The notes: a model not told the origin generated them from the letters alone. A stretch of 34,409 bases of DNA from Gammaproteobacteria bacterium (GCA_028825335.1 JAPKAI010000022.1:1-34409); one strand, 5' to 3'; counted from the stretch's first letter, positions 10,390-20,240 are shown. Program-made: numbers and translations.

Positions 10390-10440
10390 CTGGGGATTCG
10401 CTATAATGCGGTCCGGTCAATGCTGCTAGCGATTCCCCAG
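10390..10440. promoter_or_regulatory. ffh promoter region with a 13-bp inverted repeat
   Basis: A perfect sigma70-like -10 box TATAAT lies at 10402-10407; no good -35 is visible. Two 13-base arms, 10390-10402 and 10428-10440, are inverted repeats with one mismatch and bracket the -10 and the expected start site. As DNA this looks like a paired binding site. If the ypjD promoter lies beyond it, the repeat would be a hairpin in the ypjD leader. Confidence 0.55.
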
Positions 10441-10512
10441 AAAGTAGTTCGATAAGTGCCCTAGTAATTAGCTCGCTCAATTCACAGTCAAGTAGTCAGG
10501 TGGTAGCCCGCA

Positions 10513-11904
10513 GTGTTCGACAACCTTACAGATAGACTCTCAGGTACGTTTAGGAAGCTCACAGGCAAGGGCAGCCTCACCGAAGCCAATATTCAAGATG
10601 CCCTTAGCGAAGTGCGTCGCGCGCTGCTCGAGGCGGACGTTGCGCTTTCGGTGGTCAAAGATTTTGTCACGCGAGTCAGTTTGCGGGCCGTTGGACAGGA
10701 AGTTTCCAAGAGCCTGACGCCAGGTCAGGCATTCATCAAGATCGTTCAGGCCGAACTCGAATCTATCATGGGTACGGCCAACGCGGAGCTGGATCTAAAG
10801 GCGGCGCCGCCGGCAGTTGTATTGATGGCCGGCCTGCAGGGCGCTGGTAAGACGACTACCGCGGCCAAGCTCGCGCGCTGGCTCAAGAACGATTTGAAGA
10901 AATCGGTGATGCTGGTGAGTGCCGACGTTTATCGTCCGGCGGCCATCCAGCAGTTGCAGACTCTGGCCCTCGAGGTCGACGTAGCGTTCTTCGCCAGCGA
11001 TAGCAGCCAGACACCTTCGGCGATTGCAGCGGCGGCCTTAGCTGAGGCCAAGCGCAAATTTGTAGACGTATTAATAGTAGATACTGCCGGACGCCTAGCC
11101 ATCGATCAGGAAATGATGGGGGAGATTCAGCAGCTTCATAGCCAGTTAAATCCGGTAGAGACGCTGTTTGTCGTTGATGCCATGACGGGGCAGGATGCCG
11201 CCAACACGGCTAAGGCATTCAATGACGCCCTGCCGTTAACGGGCGTAGTGCTAACCAAGGCAGATGGTGATGCGAGAGGCGGCGCCGCCTTATCCGTGCG
11301 ACATATCACGGGAAAGCCTATCAAGTTTATCGGCATGGGGGAGAAGATGGACGCGCTCGAGCCGTTCTATCCTGATCGAATCGCCTCAAGAATCCTCGGC
11401 ATGGGCGACATGCTCTCGCTTATCGAGGAAGCCGAAAAGAAGGTCGACAAGGTTAAGGCAGAGAAGCTCGCCCGCAAGATCAAGAAGGGCAAAGGCTTCG
11501 ATCTAGAAGATTTCAAGGAGCAGCTCGCCCAAATGCAGAATATGGGCGGCGTAGCCAGCATTATGGATAAGATGCCGGGCATGGGCGGATTGCCACCTGG
11601 AGCCGCTAAAATGGTGGATGACTCGAAATTTCGGCAGATGGAAGCAATCATTAATTCTATGACACCACGTGAGCGAACCAATCCAGATGCCCTTAATGGA
11701 TCTAGGAAAAGACGAATTACGGTTGGCTCAGGAACCCAGATTCAAGACCTGAATCGGCTGCTTAAGCAGCATAAGCAGATGCAGAAGGTAATGAAGAAGA
11801 TGAAGGGCGGGAATATGGCCAATATGATGCGCGGCCTAGGCGGTATGCAGGGCGGAGCCGGTGGCGGTTTTCCGGGTGGGCCAGGGCAATTTCCCCGTTC
11901 TTAA
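10513..11904 (+). CDS. ffh: Signal recognition particle GTPase Ffh
   Basis: The 463-residue protein subunit of the bacterial signal recognition particle. It binds 4.5S RNA and signal sequences and delivers ribosomes to FtsY at the membrane. The N domain comes first (residues 1-90), then the G domain with G1 GLQGAGKTTTAAKLA (about 109), DTAGR (about 190) and TKADGDARGG (about 247). The methionine-rich M domain runs from about 300 and ends in a glycine/methionine-rich tail (MANMMRGLGGM). Translation starts at GTG. It heads the ffh-rpsP-rimM-trmD-rplS order, with a 261-base gap before rpsP that may hold a second promoter. Confidence 0.97.
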   Translation: MFDNLTDRLSGTFRKLTGKGSLTEANIQDALSEVRRALLEADVALSVVKDFVTRVSLRAVGQEVSKSLTPGQAFIKIVQAELESIMGTANAELDLKAAPPAVVLMAGLQGAGKTTTAAKLARWLKNDLKKSVMLVSADVYRPAAIQQLQTLALEVDVAFFASDSSQTPSAIAAAALAEAKRKFVDVLIVDTAGRLAIDQEMMGEIQQLHSQLNPVETLFVVDAMTGQDAANTAKAFNDALPLTGVVLTKADGDARGGAALSVRHITGKPIKFIGMGEKMDALEPFYPDRIASRILGMGDMLSLIEEAEKKVDKVKAEKLARKIKKGKGFDLEDFKEQLAQMQNMGGVASIMDKMPGMGGLPPGAAKMVDDSKFRQMEAIINSMTPRERTNPDALNGSRKRRITVGSGTQIQDLNRLLKQHKQMQKVMKKMKGGNMANMMRGLGGMQGGAGGGFPGGPGQFPRS

Positions 11905-12165
11905 TCGGGTAATAATTCAAAAAAATGTGAAGCATTTCAGGCCTTACATAAATGTCTGACTATTTTGTGTGTTTTAGCCGCATAACCCGCGAAAATACAG
12001 TGCCTGTGGGCTTCCAATCACACCCCAATTAACATAGAATACCCGCCTTTTTACCCGAGCACGTATGTTCTTGCCTGCTCTTACTATAAGTGCAGGGGGA
12101 AATCAGCCTCAGCTCGCGTAACTCATAAACACTAGTTTATTACATTGGAATGACAGGAAATACTT

Positions 12166-12426
12166 ATGGTCACGATTCGATTGTCACGTGGTGGTGCTAA
12201 GAAACGGCCTTTTTATCACATCACAGTAAGTGACAGCCGCAGTGCGCGTGATGGGCGTTTTATTGAGCGAATTGGCTTCTTTAACCCACGTGCTAAAGGT
12301 CAGGAAGAGCGTTTGCGTCTTGATCGCGATCGCATGTCTTACTGGACTGCACAAGGTGCACAGCTTAGCTCTCGCGTATCAACACTGACGAAGGCAGCGG
12401 TAGAGACTTCTACAACAGAGGCGTGA
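12166..12426 (+). CDS. rpsP: 30S ribosomal protein bS16
   Basis: An 86-residue ribosomal protein with the family start [19 protein letters not shown] and the conserved segment [18 protein letters not shown]. It binds 16S rRNA and helps 30S assembly. It is the first gene of the rpsP-rimM-trmD-rplS cluster and lies 21 bases before rimM. The 261-base upstream gap contains a possible promoter (TAGAAT near 12040) but no clear terminator for ffh. Confidence 0.97.
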   Translation: MVTIRLSRGGAKKRPFYHITVSDSRSARDGRFIERIGFFNPRAKGQEERLRLDRDRMSYWTAQGAQLSSRVSTLTKAAVETSTTEA

Positions 12427-12447
12427 TTTTGATATCGCGTTGTCTGG

Positions 12448-12993
12448 GTGGTAAGTAAACCCGTAGCAGGTAGTGAGAAGGTGGTACTCGGAGAAATTGG
12501 CCGGGTGCATGGCCTAAAGGGTTGGCTTAAGCTGATTTCCTTTACCTCACCGATCGAGAATATTCTCGACTACTCGTGCTTTACGGCACAAGTTGGGGGA
12601 CGGTCTCAGGAGTTAGAGCTCGACGAGCACAGTCGTGCGAACAAAGCTTTGTTGGTCCATTTCAAGGGTTACGATGACCCTGAAACGGCAAGGCTACTGA
12701 CCGGCACGGAATTAACGATAGCGAATGAGAAATTGCCTCACTTAGAGCACGGCGAATTCTATTGGCATCAGCTACAAGACCTTAGAGTGGTCAACCAGCA
12801 CGAACAACTGTTTGGCCGGGTTAGCCACTTGTTAGAGACAGGCGCCAACGATGTGTTGGTAGTCAAAGCAGATAGCGAAAGCATCGATGATCGGGAAAGA
12901 CTTATTCCCTATTTAGTAGATTCGGTGGTAATCGAGATAGATCTGGAAAATCAGACTATCCGAGTAGATTGGGAAGCAGACTATCTGGATTGA
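12448..12993 (+). CDS. rimM: 16S rRNA processing factor RimM
   Basis: A 181-residue assembly factor for the 30S head. The RimM N-terminal barrel is recognisable from VVLGEIGRVHGLKGWLKLISF. The C-terminal PRC-type barrel is recognisable from GEFYWHQLQDLRVV, GANDVLVVKA, RLIPYL and a terminal VDWEADYLD. The GTG start at 12448 gives the family length (E. coli RimM is about 182); the ribosome site is poor, so translation is probably coupled to rpsP. A second GTG at 12481 is less likely because it would remove the usual N-terminal extension. Confidence 0.95.
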   Translation: MVSKPVAGSEKVVLGEIGRVHGLKGWLKLISFTSPIENILDYSCFTAQVGGRSQELELDEHSRANKALLVHFKGYDDPETARLLTGTELTIANEKLPHLEHGEFYWHQLQDLRVVNQHEQLFGRVSHLLETGANDVLVVKADSESIDDRERLIPYLVDSVVIEIDLENQTIRVDWEADYLD

Positions 12994-13072
12994 GCCCTCT
13001 TTATTGAGTAAAAAGCGCACATCAGTAGTGACAGAAGTTGTTAGGTAAAGTTGTAAGCGAAAGGTGTAAGCG

Positions 13073-13840
13073 ATGCAGCTTGGAATAGTCACCCTGTTTC
13101 CAGAAATGTTTGCAGCCGTAACCGAACATGGCATCAGTGGTAGGGCGGTACGCTCGGGTCTAATGAACCTCGAGTTATTTAATCCGCGCGACTATACGAC
13201 TGATAAGCATCGTACTGTGGACGATAAGTCATTTGGTGGCGGTCCCGGAATGCTGATGAAGACCGAACCGCTAATGGCATCGATAGCCGCGGCGAGGCAG
13301 GCAGTAGCCGAGAAACAAATGATTGGTGAGAAGGCTAGAGTCATTTACTTGTCACCGCAGGGTCAGACCCTGAAGCAAGATTCGATTATCGATCTTGCCA
13401 AGCGAGAAAGCATGGTGCTGCTATGCGGTCGCTATCAAGGCATAGACAATCGTGTGCTTGAGAGTGAGATAGATGAAGAGTGGTCGCTGGGTGATTTTGT
13501 AATCAGCGGCGGCGAGTTAGCAGCGATGACATTGATCGATGCCATGACGAGATTTCAGCCTGGCGCGCTAGGTGATGAAGGCTCGGCGTTAGAAGATAGT
13601 TTTAGCAATGGCTTGTTGCACAGCCCTGAGTACACCAGGCCGCAGAGTATAGATGGGTCGGATGTACCCAAAGTGCTGCTCAGCGGTGATCACGAAGCGA
13701 TACGCAAGTGGCGACTGAAACAGAGTTTAGGTGCGACCTGGTTGAAGAGACCAGACTTGCTGCAAGCGATGTCGCTGGAGATCGAGCAAGAAGAATTATT
13801 GGAGCAGTTCAAACAAGACTATGTCCGTAACAAAGTGTAG
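13073..13840 (+). CDS. trmD: tRNA (guanine-37-N1)-methyltransferase TrmD
   Basis: A 255-residue SAM-dependent enzyme that methylates G37 of tRNAs and prevents +1 frameshifting. The start [13 protein letters not shown], the [11 protein letters not shown] segment, and the trefoil-knot SAM site ([22 protein letters not shown]) are all present. The C-terminal domain ends with the [10 protein letters not shown] helix. It lies 79 bases after rimM and 120 bases before rplS, all on the same strand. Confidence 0.97.
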   Translation: MQLGIVTLFPEMFAAVTEHGISGRAVRSGLMNLELFNPRDYTTDKHRTVDDKSFGGGPGMLMKTEPLMASIAAARQAVAEKQMIGEKARVIYLSPQGQTLKQDSIIDLAKRESMVLLCGRYQGIDNRVLESEIDEEWSLGDFVISGGELAAMTLIDAMTRFQPGALGDEGSALEDSFSNGLLHSPEYTRPQSIDGSDVPKVLLSGDHEAIRKWRLKQSLGATWLKRPDLLQAMSLEIEQEELLEQFKQDYVRNKV

Positions 13841-13960
13841 TAGCCTGAATTGCTAGTTCGACAAATAGTTTTATAAATAGTTAGACAATAGATTTTTGAA
13901 AATTTCGATTTACTAAGAATTGGCAAGCGCCAATCGCTACAAGGGTTCAGGAGCAAGACG

Positions 13961-14326
13961 ATGAGTAAGAGTAAAATCATCCAACAGATAGAAAACGAAC
14001 AGATGAGCAAGGAACTTCCAGATTTTGGTCCGGGCGACACCGTTGTCGTTCAGGTAAAAATTCAGGAAGGCGATAGAGAGCGTTTACAGGCATTCGAAGG
14101 TGTTGTTATTGCACGTCGCAGCCGTGGCGTAAACTCATCCTTCACGGTCAGAAAGATTTCTCACGGTGTAGGTGTTGAGCGTGTATTTCAGATTTATAGC
14201 TCCGTTGTTGATAGCGTCGCGGTGAAGCGTCGCGGTGCTGTTCGCCAGGCTAAGCTGTACTATTTGCGCGAACTGACTGGTCGAGCTGCAAGAATCACAG
14301 AAAAGTTGGAAAAGAAGTCGAACTAA
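13961..14326 (+). CDS. rplS: 50S ribosomal protein bL19
   Basis: A 121-residue ribosomal protein at the subunit interface. Family hallmarks are [29 protein letters not shown] and the [17 protein letters not shown] block, with a basic C-terminal end. It is the last gene of the rpsP cluster and is followed by a clear terminator at 14392-14425. Confidence 0.97.
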   Translation: MSKSKIIQQIENEQMSKELPDFGPGDTVVVQVKIQEGDRERLQAFEGVVIARRSRGVNSSFTVRKISHGVGVERVFQIYSSVVDSVAVKRRGAVRQAKLYYLRELTGRAARITEKLEKKSN

Positions 14327-14391
14327 CAAAACTCGGCTTGCTGCCTCGGGGTACTTCCGGGGCGCTGCATTCAGCCAATCTAGGCATATCG

Positions 14392-14425
14392 AATGGGAAG
14401 TCTGTCCGCAGTCTTCCCATTTTTA
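14392..14425 (+). terminator. Terminator of the rpsP-rimM-trmD-rplS operon
   Basis: A 9-bp stem (14392-14400 with 14413-14421, AATGGGAAG) is followed by TTTTT, 66 bases after the rplS stop. This is a standard intrinsic terminator. Confidence 0.85.
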
Positions 14426-14453
14426 TTACTTCCGATAGACTCGATATGTATTT

Positions 14454-14623
14454 GGCCTAGCTTGATCTGCGCTATGGGTGTATGCGAAGAACCGCGGGCT
14501 TATCGCGCCGTGAATACGGAGAAATAATTTGACCGTACTCTGGCCTAGCTTGTTTACGAAGAGCAGAGAGCTGAAACCGTCGCGGCTGCGGGAATTTAAT
14601 TGGCCGTGTTCTGGTCTAGTTTG
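14454..14623 (+). repeat. Imperfect tandem repeat between rplS and dsbC
   Basis: The 11-mer GGCCTAGCTTG occurs at 14454-14464 and 14542-14552, and a variant GGTCTAGTTTG at 14613-14623. The bases ahead of the second and third copies also align (a CGAAGA block, a GCGG stretch, then ATTTGACCGTACTCT against AATTGGCCGTGTTCT). So these are decayed units of about 70-90 bases. Apart from this and the terminator, the 402-base gap 14327-14728 has no gene that I can see; the dsbC promoter must lie near its right end. Confidence 0.55.
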
Positions 14624-14728
14624 AGCAGCCGATTATTAAATGCTATAAGATAGTCGATACAGTGTTTAGCCTCGCGCTACGGCACTACCATCGCGGCCCT
14701 CAAGCAGCGGTACAAAAGGAGACAAGCC

Positions 14729-15481
14729 ATGAGAATAACTATTAAGCCTATGTTGGTAATGTTGGGGCTAGCTTTGACGCTAGTTGCTGTCACTGCGTCT
14801 CAGGCACAGAATCGCGATCAATCGCTGCGCGGCAAGCTCGAGCTGGCGATAGAGGTGGCATCCCAGGGTCAGTTGCAAATTATTAGCCTGAAACCCACGC
14901 CGCTATCCACTATTTTTGAAGTCGAACTGAATACTGGCGAGGTTCTTTACAGCGATATTTCCGGTGACTATCTCTTCGCAGGCGATATGTACCGGGCTGG
15001 CGACTCGGGCCTCGTGAACATCTCCACAAAAGCGAAGCAGGCGCGTAGCCTGACGAAAATCGCTGCCATTCCAGTCGAGGAAATGATTGTCTTCACGCCC
15101 GAGGTGGTCAAGGCATCCATAACAGTTTTCACCGACGTTGACTGCACTTATTGCCGTAAGCTGCACAGCGAGCTAGATCAGCTAATGGCAAAGGGCATTG
15201 AGGTACGTTACTTGGCCTATCCTCGTGGTGGTGCAGAAGCAGCCTCGTACGACAAGATGCTTTCCGTATGGTGCTCTGATGATCGTAAGAAATCGTTGAC
15301 TCAGGCGAAGAATGGTCAGAATTTACCTGCAGGCGACTGTGATTCGCCTGTTCTGGCGCACCATGCGTTGGGCAATGAGCTAGGTATTTCCGGCACACCA
15401 GCATTGATCTTCCCCGATGGCACCGTCATTCCCGGCTATATGGATGCTGATCGCCTGGCAACAATGCTTAAGATCAACTAG
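14729..15481 (+). CDS. dsbC: Periplasmic thiol:disulfide isomerase DsbC
   Basis: A 250-residue DsbC/DsbG-family protein that shuffles wrong disulfides in periplasmic proteins. It has a signal peptide (residues 1 to about 26, ending SQAQ), an N-terminal dimerisation domain (about 30-90), and a thioredoxin-fold domain with the active site TDVDCTYCRK. The cis-proline loop is ISGTPALIFPDG. The active site is CTYC where E. coli DsbC has CGYC. A strong AAAGGAG site precedes the ATG. It should be kept reduced by a DsbD-type protein, and a DsbD-family gene lies 6 kb downstream. The next gene is hom. Confidence 0.93.
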   Translation: MRITIKPMLVMLGLALTLVAVTASQAQNRDQSLRGKLELAIEVASQGQLQIISLKPTPLSTIFEVELNTGEVLYSDISGDYLFAGDMYRAGDSGLVNISTKAKQARSLTKIAAIPVEEMIVFTPEVVKASITVFTDVDCTYCRKLHSELDQLMAKGIEVRYLAYPRGGAEAASYDKMLSVWCSDDRKKSLTQAKNGQNLPAGDCDSPVLAHHALGNELGISGTPALIFPDGTVIPGYMDADRLATMLKIN

Positions 15482-15638
15482 TAAGTCTCTTATTCTAGGA
15501 GCCTCGGTTTTCTGCTGGGCTCCTGCTCTAAAAACCTCACTCTCCTTTAATGGGCACACAGCCTGAGCAGGACTGCTGGGTTTCTTGTATGTTTCCAGTA
15601 TAATTCGGCGCTTATATTGAATAAGTCCGGGGCCCTTT

Positions 15639-16970
15639 GTGAATTCTGAATCAGCCAAGTCAATCAAACCTCAGTCTGTAAAGATAGGCATCTGCGGTTT
15701 CGGTACTGTCGGTGGCGGCAGCTACAACTTATTGCACAGCAACGGTGAAGAAATTACTCGCCGCGTAGGCTGTGCAATCGATGTTGTAAGAATAGCATCT
15801 CGAAGCATCATGAGCGGCGACGTCAATCGGGCAGTCAATATTAGCAATGACCCATTCGATGTTGTCAACGATCCCGGGGTGGATATAGTCATCGAGACCA
15901 TCGGTGGTTTCGATCCTGCATTCGAGGTGGTTCGTCAGGCGTTGGCCAATGGAAAACACGTAGTGACGGCTAACAAGGCTCTGATAGCAGAGCGCGGTAA
16001 TGAGCTCTTCGCAGTTGCGCAGGGAAATGCCGTGACGCTAGCTTATGAGAGTAGTGTGGCGGGCGGTATACCAATCATTAAGGCTCTGCGAGAAGGTCTA
16101 TCAGCAAATAAGATCGACTGGCTGGCAGGCATCATCAACGGCACGGGTAACTTCATCCTGACCGAGATGGCCGAAAAACAGCGTCAATTCGTCGATGTGC
16201 TCGCCGAAGCACAGCAACTCGGCTATGCCGAAGCCGATCCGACATTCGATGTCGAGGGCATTGATGCAGCACACAAGTTAACTATCATGGCATCGATCGC
16301 ATTCGGTATTCCTTTGCAGTTTGATAAGACCTATACCGAAGGTATTAGCCGCATCACACCTGAAGACATAGGCTTCGCGAAGCAGTTGGGGTATCGAGTC
16401 AAACACTTGGGAATCGCACGCCGCACAGACAGCACAGTTGAGATGCGCGTGCACCCGACGTTAATTCCACGAAAGCGATTGCTGGCAAGAGTAGATGGCG
16501 TGGGTAATGCCGTACTCGTACATGGCAACGCCGTAGGTTCTACACTTTATAACGGTCCTGGTGCTGGCGCGGATGCTACGGCGTCTTCAGTCATCGCCGA
16601 CGTAATTGATATCGCTAGGCAGAAGCTCGCAGGATTGAGCAGGCCGCTGCTGCCTGCACTGGGCTATCTCTCGATGCATGATGATCTAGAAGTAGTGTCT
16701 ATCGAAGAGATTGAGACGGAATATTATCTGCGTATTCCAGTGAACGATGTGGTGGGCGTATTGGCTAAGATATCCAGCATCCTGCAAGGCTTCGACATCA
16801 GCATAGAAGCGGTTATTCAGAAAGAACTCGATAGCAATACAGTGCCAATTGTCATTCTTACTCACAAGGCGCTAGAGAAGAAATTGAATTTAGCCATCGC
16901 AGCGATTGAAGCGCTTGAAGATGTGAGCGGCGAAGTCATGCGCATTCGCGTCGAGACATTTGAAGGATAG
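15639..16970 (+). CDS. hom: Homoserine dehydrogenase
   Basis: A 443-residue monofunctional homoserine dehydrogenase. It reduces aspartate semialdehyde to homoserine with NAD(P)H at the branch to threonine and methionine. It has an N-terminal Rossmann motif (ICGFGTVGGG), ANKALIAERG, the catalytic region AGIINGTGNFILTEM and GYAEADPTFDVEGIDAAHK, and a C-terminal ACT domain (from about 350; YLRIPVNDVVGVLAKISSIL) for threonine feedback. The start is GTG. It lies 128 bases before thrC on the same strand; I see no leader peptide or attenuator between them. Confidence 0.96.
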   Translation: MNSESAKSIKPQSVKIGICGFGTVGGGSYNLLHSNGEEITRRVGCAIDVVRIASRSIMSGDVNRAVNISNDPFDVVNDPGVDIVIETIGGFDPAFEVVRQALANGKHVVTANKALIAERGNELFAVAQGNAVTLAYESSVAGGIPIIKALREGLSANKIDWLAGIINGTGNFILTEMAEKQRQFVDVLAEAQQLGYAEADPTFDVEGIDAAHKLTIMASIAFGIPLQFDKTYTEGISRITPEDIGFAKQLGYRVKHLGIARRTDSTVEMRVHPTLIPRKRLLARVDGVGNAVLVHGNAVGSTLYNGPGAGADATASSVIADVIDIARQKLAGLSRPLLPALGYLSMHDDLEVVSIEEIETEYYLRIPVNDVVGVLAKISSILQGFDISIEAVIQKELDSNTVPIVILTHKALEKKLNLAIAAIEALEDVSGEVMRIRVETFEG

Positions 16971-17098
16971 ATAGTTAGCTCCATTGAATATCGGTATTTA
17001 GAAGATAGTTAAAGGATAACTAAACAGTTAACCCCGCCGAATACCGGCGTTAGAATATTTTAGAACGTAATAAAAAAGATTAGAGAAGGGAAGGTGAG

Positions 17099-18493
17099 TT
17101 GAAATATATAAGCACTAGAGGCGGTGGCACCCCGCAGACATTCGAACAGGTTCTTCTAACTGGTTTGGCTCCAGATGGGGGTTTGTACGTGCCTGCTGAG
17201 CTGCCTCACTTCTCCTTAGAAGAAATAGCGTCATGGAAAAGCCTTAGCTATCCAGAGCTCGCATTAAAAATTGTATCTGTGTTTATCGGCGACGAAATAC
17301 CGGCCCAGGCTCTGCGTAAGATTGTCGTTGATAGCTATGCCCAGTTCAATCACCCCGAAGTGGCGCCGCTCACTGAGCTCGCAGAGAACGATTTCATGCT
17401 GGAGTTGTATCATGGCCCTACCCTGGCATTTAAAGACTTTGCCTTGCAGGTGCTCGGTCGGTTACTCGACTACGTGTTAGTAAAGAACGATCAGCGTGCG
17501 GTTATCCTTGGGGCGACATCAGGAGATACCGGTTCGGCAGCCTTAGAAGGCTGTCGGCACTCCAAACAAGTCGATATCTTCATTCTGCATCCACATCAAC
17601 GAGTATCTGAAGTGCAGCGTAGGCAGATGACTACGGTCGTTGGGGATAACGTGTTTAACTTGGCAGTTGAAGGAAATTTCGATGATTGTCAGAGCATCGT
17701 CAAAGCCGCGTTCGCTGATCAGTCCTTTCTGGCTGAAGAGAGTCAGCTAGTCGCCGTGAATTCAATAAACTGGGCGCGGATAATGATGCAGATAGTCTAT
17801 TATTTCTCAGCGGCACTTAAGGTAGGAGCGCCAGAGCAGGCTGTTTCTTTCTCGGTTCCGACGGGGAATTTCGGCGACATCTATGCGGGCTTTCTCGCCA
17901 AGAGCATCGGGCTACCCATCAAGCAGTTGGTTGTAGCCACAAACAGCAACGATATCCTGCACCGTTTCATCAATGGCAATGAATATTCCACTACTGATTT
18001 GAATCATACTTTGTCTCCGAGCATGGATATCCTCGTCTCAAGTAACTTCGAGCGCTATCTGTTCGATCTGTTCGATAGAGATGCGGAGTTACTCAAAGAG
18101 TTCATGTCGAAACTTAATCAGGAGTCACAGCAGGTGTCGGAAGAGAAGTGGCAGCAGATGCGCGAATGCTTCTCTAGCGCTAGAGTCGATGATGCGCTCA
18201 CCTGTGAAACTATCGCGAAAGTATTCAATGATACCGGCAAGTTGGTAGATCCTCACACGGCCGTCGGAATACGCGCAGCGAGAGAATGTAATGCGGATCC
18301 ATCTACGCCGATGATCACCCTGTCGACTGCACACCCCGCTAAGTTCAGCAATGCTATCAATGAAGCTGGACTGGATGCGCCCCAGTTGCCTCCTCACCTA
18401 ACAGGCCTGTTTGAGAAGGAAGAGCATTACAGTGTCGTGCCAAACGATTTGGCGGCGGTGACAGAATTCGTAACAAAACACTCACATAGTTAG
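17099..18493 (+). CDS. thrC: Threonine synthase
   Basis: A 464-residue PLP enzyme that converts O-phosphohomoserine to threonine. The N-terminal KYISTRGGGTPQTFEQ, the PLP lysine in LAFKDFALQ (Lys112), GATSGDTGSAALEG and the later SVPTGNFGDIYAG are family hallmarks, and the length matches the gammaproteobacterial long form. Translation starts at TTG with a good GAAGGGAAGG site upstream. It forms a unit with hom, and recJ begins only 7 bases after its stop. Confidence 0.95.
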   Translation: MKYISTRGGGTPQTFEQVLLTGLAPDGGLYVPAELPHFSLEEIASWKSLSYPELALKIVSVFIGDEIPAQALRKIVVDSYAQFNHPEVAPLTELAENDFMLELYHGPTLAFKDFALQVLGRLLDYVLVKNDQRAVILGATSGDTGSAALEGCRHSKQVDIFILHPHQRVSEVQRRQMTTVVGDNVFNLAVEGNFDDCQSIVKAAFADQSFLAEESQLVAVNSINWARIMMQIVYYFSAALKVGAPEQAVSFSVPTGNFGDIYAGFLAKSIGLPIKQLVVATNSNDILHRFINGNEYSTTDLNHTLSPSMDILVSSNFERYLFDLFDRDAELLKEFMSKLNQESQQVSEEKWQQMRECFSSARVDDALTCETIAKVFNDTGKLVDPHTAVGIRAARECNADPSTPMITLSTAHPAKFSNAINEAGLDAPQLPPHLTGLFEKEEHYSVVPNDLAAVTEFVTKHSHS

Positions 18494-18500
18494 GGCTGAA

Positions 18501-20240
18501 ATGTCACGACTCGTTAAACGTAGAGCGGCAAACATAACACTAAACCTTCCCGATTCTATGCATCCGCTTTTGCGGCGTGTTTACAGCCAGCGCAATATCA
18601 AAGATGTCGAAGAACTAGAGCTTGGCTTAGAGAAGCTCATCCCTCCCGAGCAGTTCAAAGGCATCGATGAGGCTGTTCAGTTGTTAATGGATGCATTGCA
18701 GCGGCAGCAGCGCGTGCTTATCGTTGCCGATTTCGACGCGGACGGGGCGACGAGTTGCGTTGTAGCTCTAAAGGCTCTCCGGCAATTTGGTTTTCAGCAC
18801 ACCGACTACATCGTTCCCAATCGATTCGATTATGGATACGGCCTAACACCCGAGATAGTCGAGTTGGCAAAGACACGCAACCCTGATCTCATCATTACTG
18901 TCGATAATGGCATCTCCAGCATAGAGGGAGTCGCTGCTGCGAAATCTGCGGGAATAAAGACTCTTATCACCGATCACCACCTGCCGGGTGCTACAGCGCC
19001 AGATGCAGATGCCATAGTTAATCCGAATCAACATGGATGTAATTTCCCCAGCAAGAGCATCGCCGGTGTAGGTGTTATTTTCTACGTGATGTTGGCTCTG
19101 CGGGGGAAGTTGCGGCAAACGAAATGGTTCGAAGAAAATAGACTAACAGAGCCGAAGCTCTCGGATCTGCTAGACCTCCTTGCTTTGGGTACTGTAGCGG
19201 ACGTAGTCGCACTTGATCGCAATAATCGTATATTAGTAAGCGAAGGCTTAAGAAGAATTCGTGCAGGACGCACTCGCCCGGGCATTACTAGCCTTTTAGA
19301 GATTGCGGGCCGCAGTAGCGCTAGACTTACCGCCTCTGACCTCGGCTTCAGCGTCGGTCCTAGATTAAACGCAGCGGGAAGATTGGATGACATGTCCACA
19401 GGCATCGAATGCCTGCTGACAGATCATGAAAGTACAGCGTATAAACTCGCCTTACAGCTCGACGGAATGAACAAAGACCGCAAACAGATAGAAGGCGATA
19501 TGCGCGAGCAAGCCTTCAAATTTTTGCAGGAATTTTCATTGGAGGAGAGTGACCTTCCTGCGGCTCTTTGTATTTATGACGGAAGATGGCATCAGGGAGT
19601 TGTGGGCATTCTCGCTTCGCGTGTGAAGGAGAAGTTCAATAGGCCAGTCATTGCCTTCGCAGACGCGAACGATTCAGGCAACGAAATAAAAGGCTCCGCA
19701 AGATCCATTAAGGGATTCCATATTCGCGATGCATTGGATGCTGTGGCCAGCAGTAATCCTGGCATGATCAGCAAGTTCGGCGGTCACGCGATGGCCGCGG
19801 GCCTCAGTCTTGAGAAGGACAAGCTGCAAGAGTTTACCGAGGCATTCCAGAAACAAGCCGCTCTACTGTTAGATGATGAACTACTTCAAGCGCAGATTTT
19901 TAGCGATGGTGTGATAGAACAAAATGACTTCTCTATGGAGACCGCAGCCGAACTAATTGAAGGTGGCCCCTGGGGGCAGGAATTCCCCGAGCCGGTCTTT
20001 GATGGTAAGTTCAAAGTAATTCAGCAGCGCAGAGTTGGTGAGAATCACTTAAAGCTAGTGCTAGCGCCCGAAATAGCGCCGCAGCAGACCATAGACGCGA
20101 TTGCCTTCAACATCGACAAACAAGAATGGCCGGCTCCTGATATGACTGACATAGAGATCGCCTATAGACTCGATATCAACGAGTTCAGAGGAAATCAAAC
20201 GCTGCAGCTTATGGTGGAACATATAATCGCCTGGCAATAG
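18501..20240 (+). CDS. recJ: Single-stranded-DNA-specific exonuclease RecJ
   Basis: A 579-residue 5'-3' exonuclease of the DHH phosphoesterase family used in recombination and mismatch repair. Motif I is ADFDADGATS (about 75-84), the DHH motif is TDHHLPG (about 157), and later motifs include LGTVADVVALD, GPRLNAAGRLDDM and the DHHA1 segment with GSARSIKGFHIRDAL and KFGGHAMAAG. A C-terminal OB-fold follows. The start is 7 bases from the thrC stop, so the two are likely co-transcribed. prfB, its common E. coli neighbour, is absent. Confidence 0.96.
   Translation: MSRLVKRRAANITLNLPDSMHPLLRRVYSQRNIKDVEELELGLEKLIPPEQFKGIDEAVQLLMDALQRQQRVLIVADFDADGATSCVVALKALRQFGFQHTDYIVPNRFDYGYGLTPEIVELAKTRNPDLIITVDNGISSIEGVAAAKSAGIKTLITDHHLPGATAPDADAIVNPNQHGCNFPSKSIAGVGVIFYVMLALRGKLRQTKWFEENRLTEPKLSDLLDLLALGTVADVVALDRNNRILVSEGLRRIRAGRTRPGITSLLEIAGRSSARLTASDLGFSVGPRLNAAGRLDDMSTGIECLLTDHESTAYKLALQLDGMNKDRKQIEGDMREQAFKFLQEFSLEESDLPAALCIYDGRWHQGVVGILASRVKEKFNRPVIAFADANDSGNEIKGSARSIKGFHIRDALDAVASSNPGMISKFGGHAMAAGLSLEKDKLQEFTEAFQKQAALLLDDELLQAQIFSDGVIEQNDFSMETAAELIEGGPWGQEFPEPVFDGKFKVIQQRRVGENHLKLVLAPEIAPQQTIDAIAFNIDKQEWPAPDMTDIEIAYRLDINEFRGNQTLQLMVEHIIAWQ

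Noticed and set aside
15494-15528. Hairpin after dsbC as a terminator
   Set aside because: A 7-bp stem AGGAGCC/GGCTCCT has a long loop and no T-run; too weak to call.
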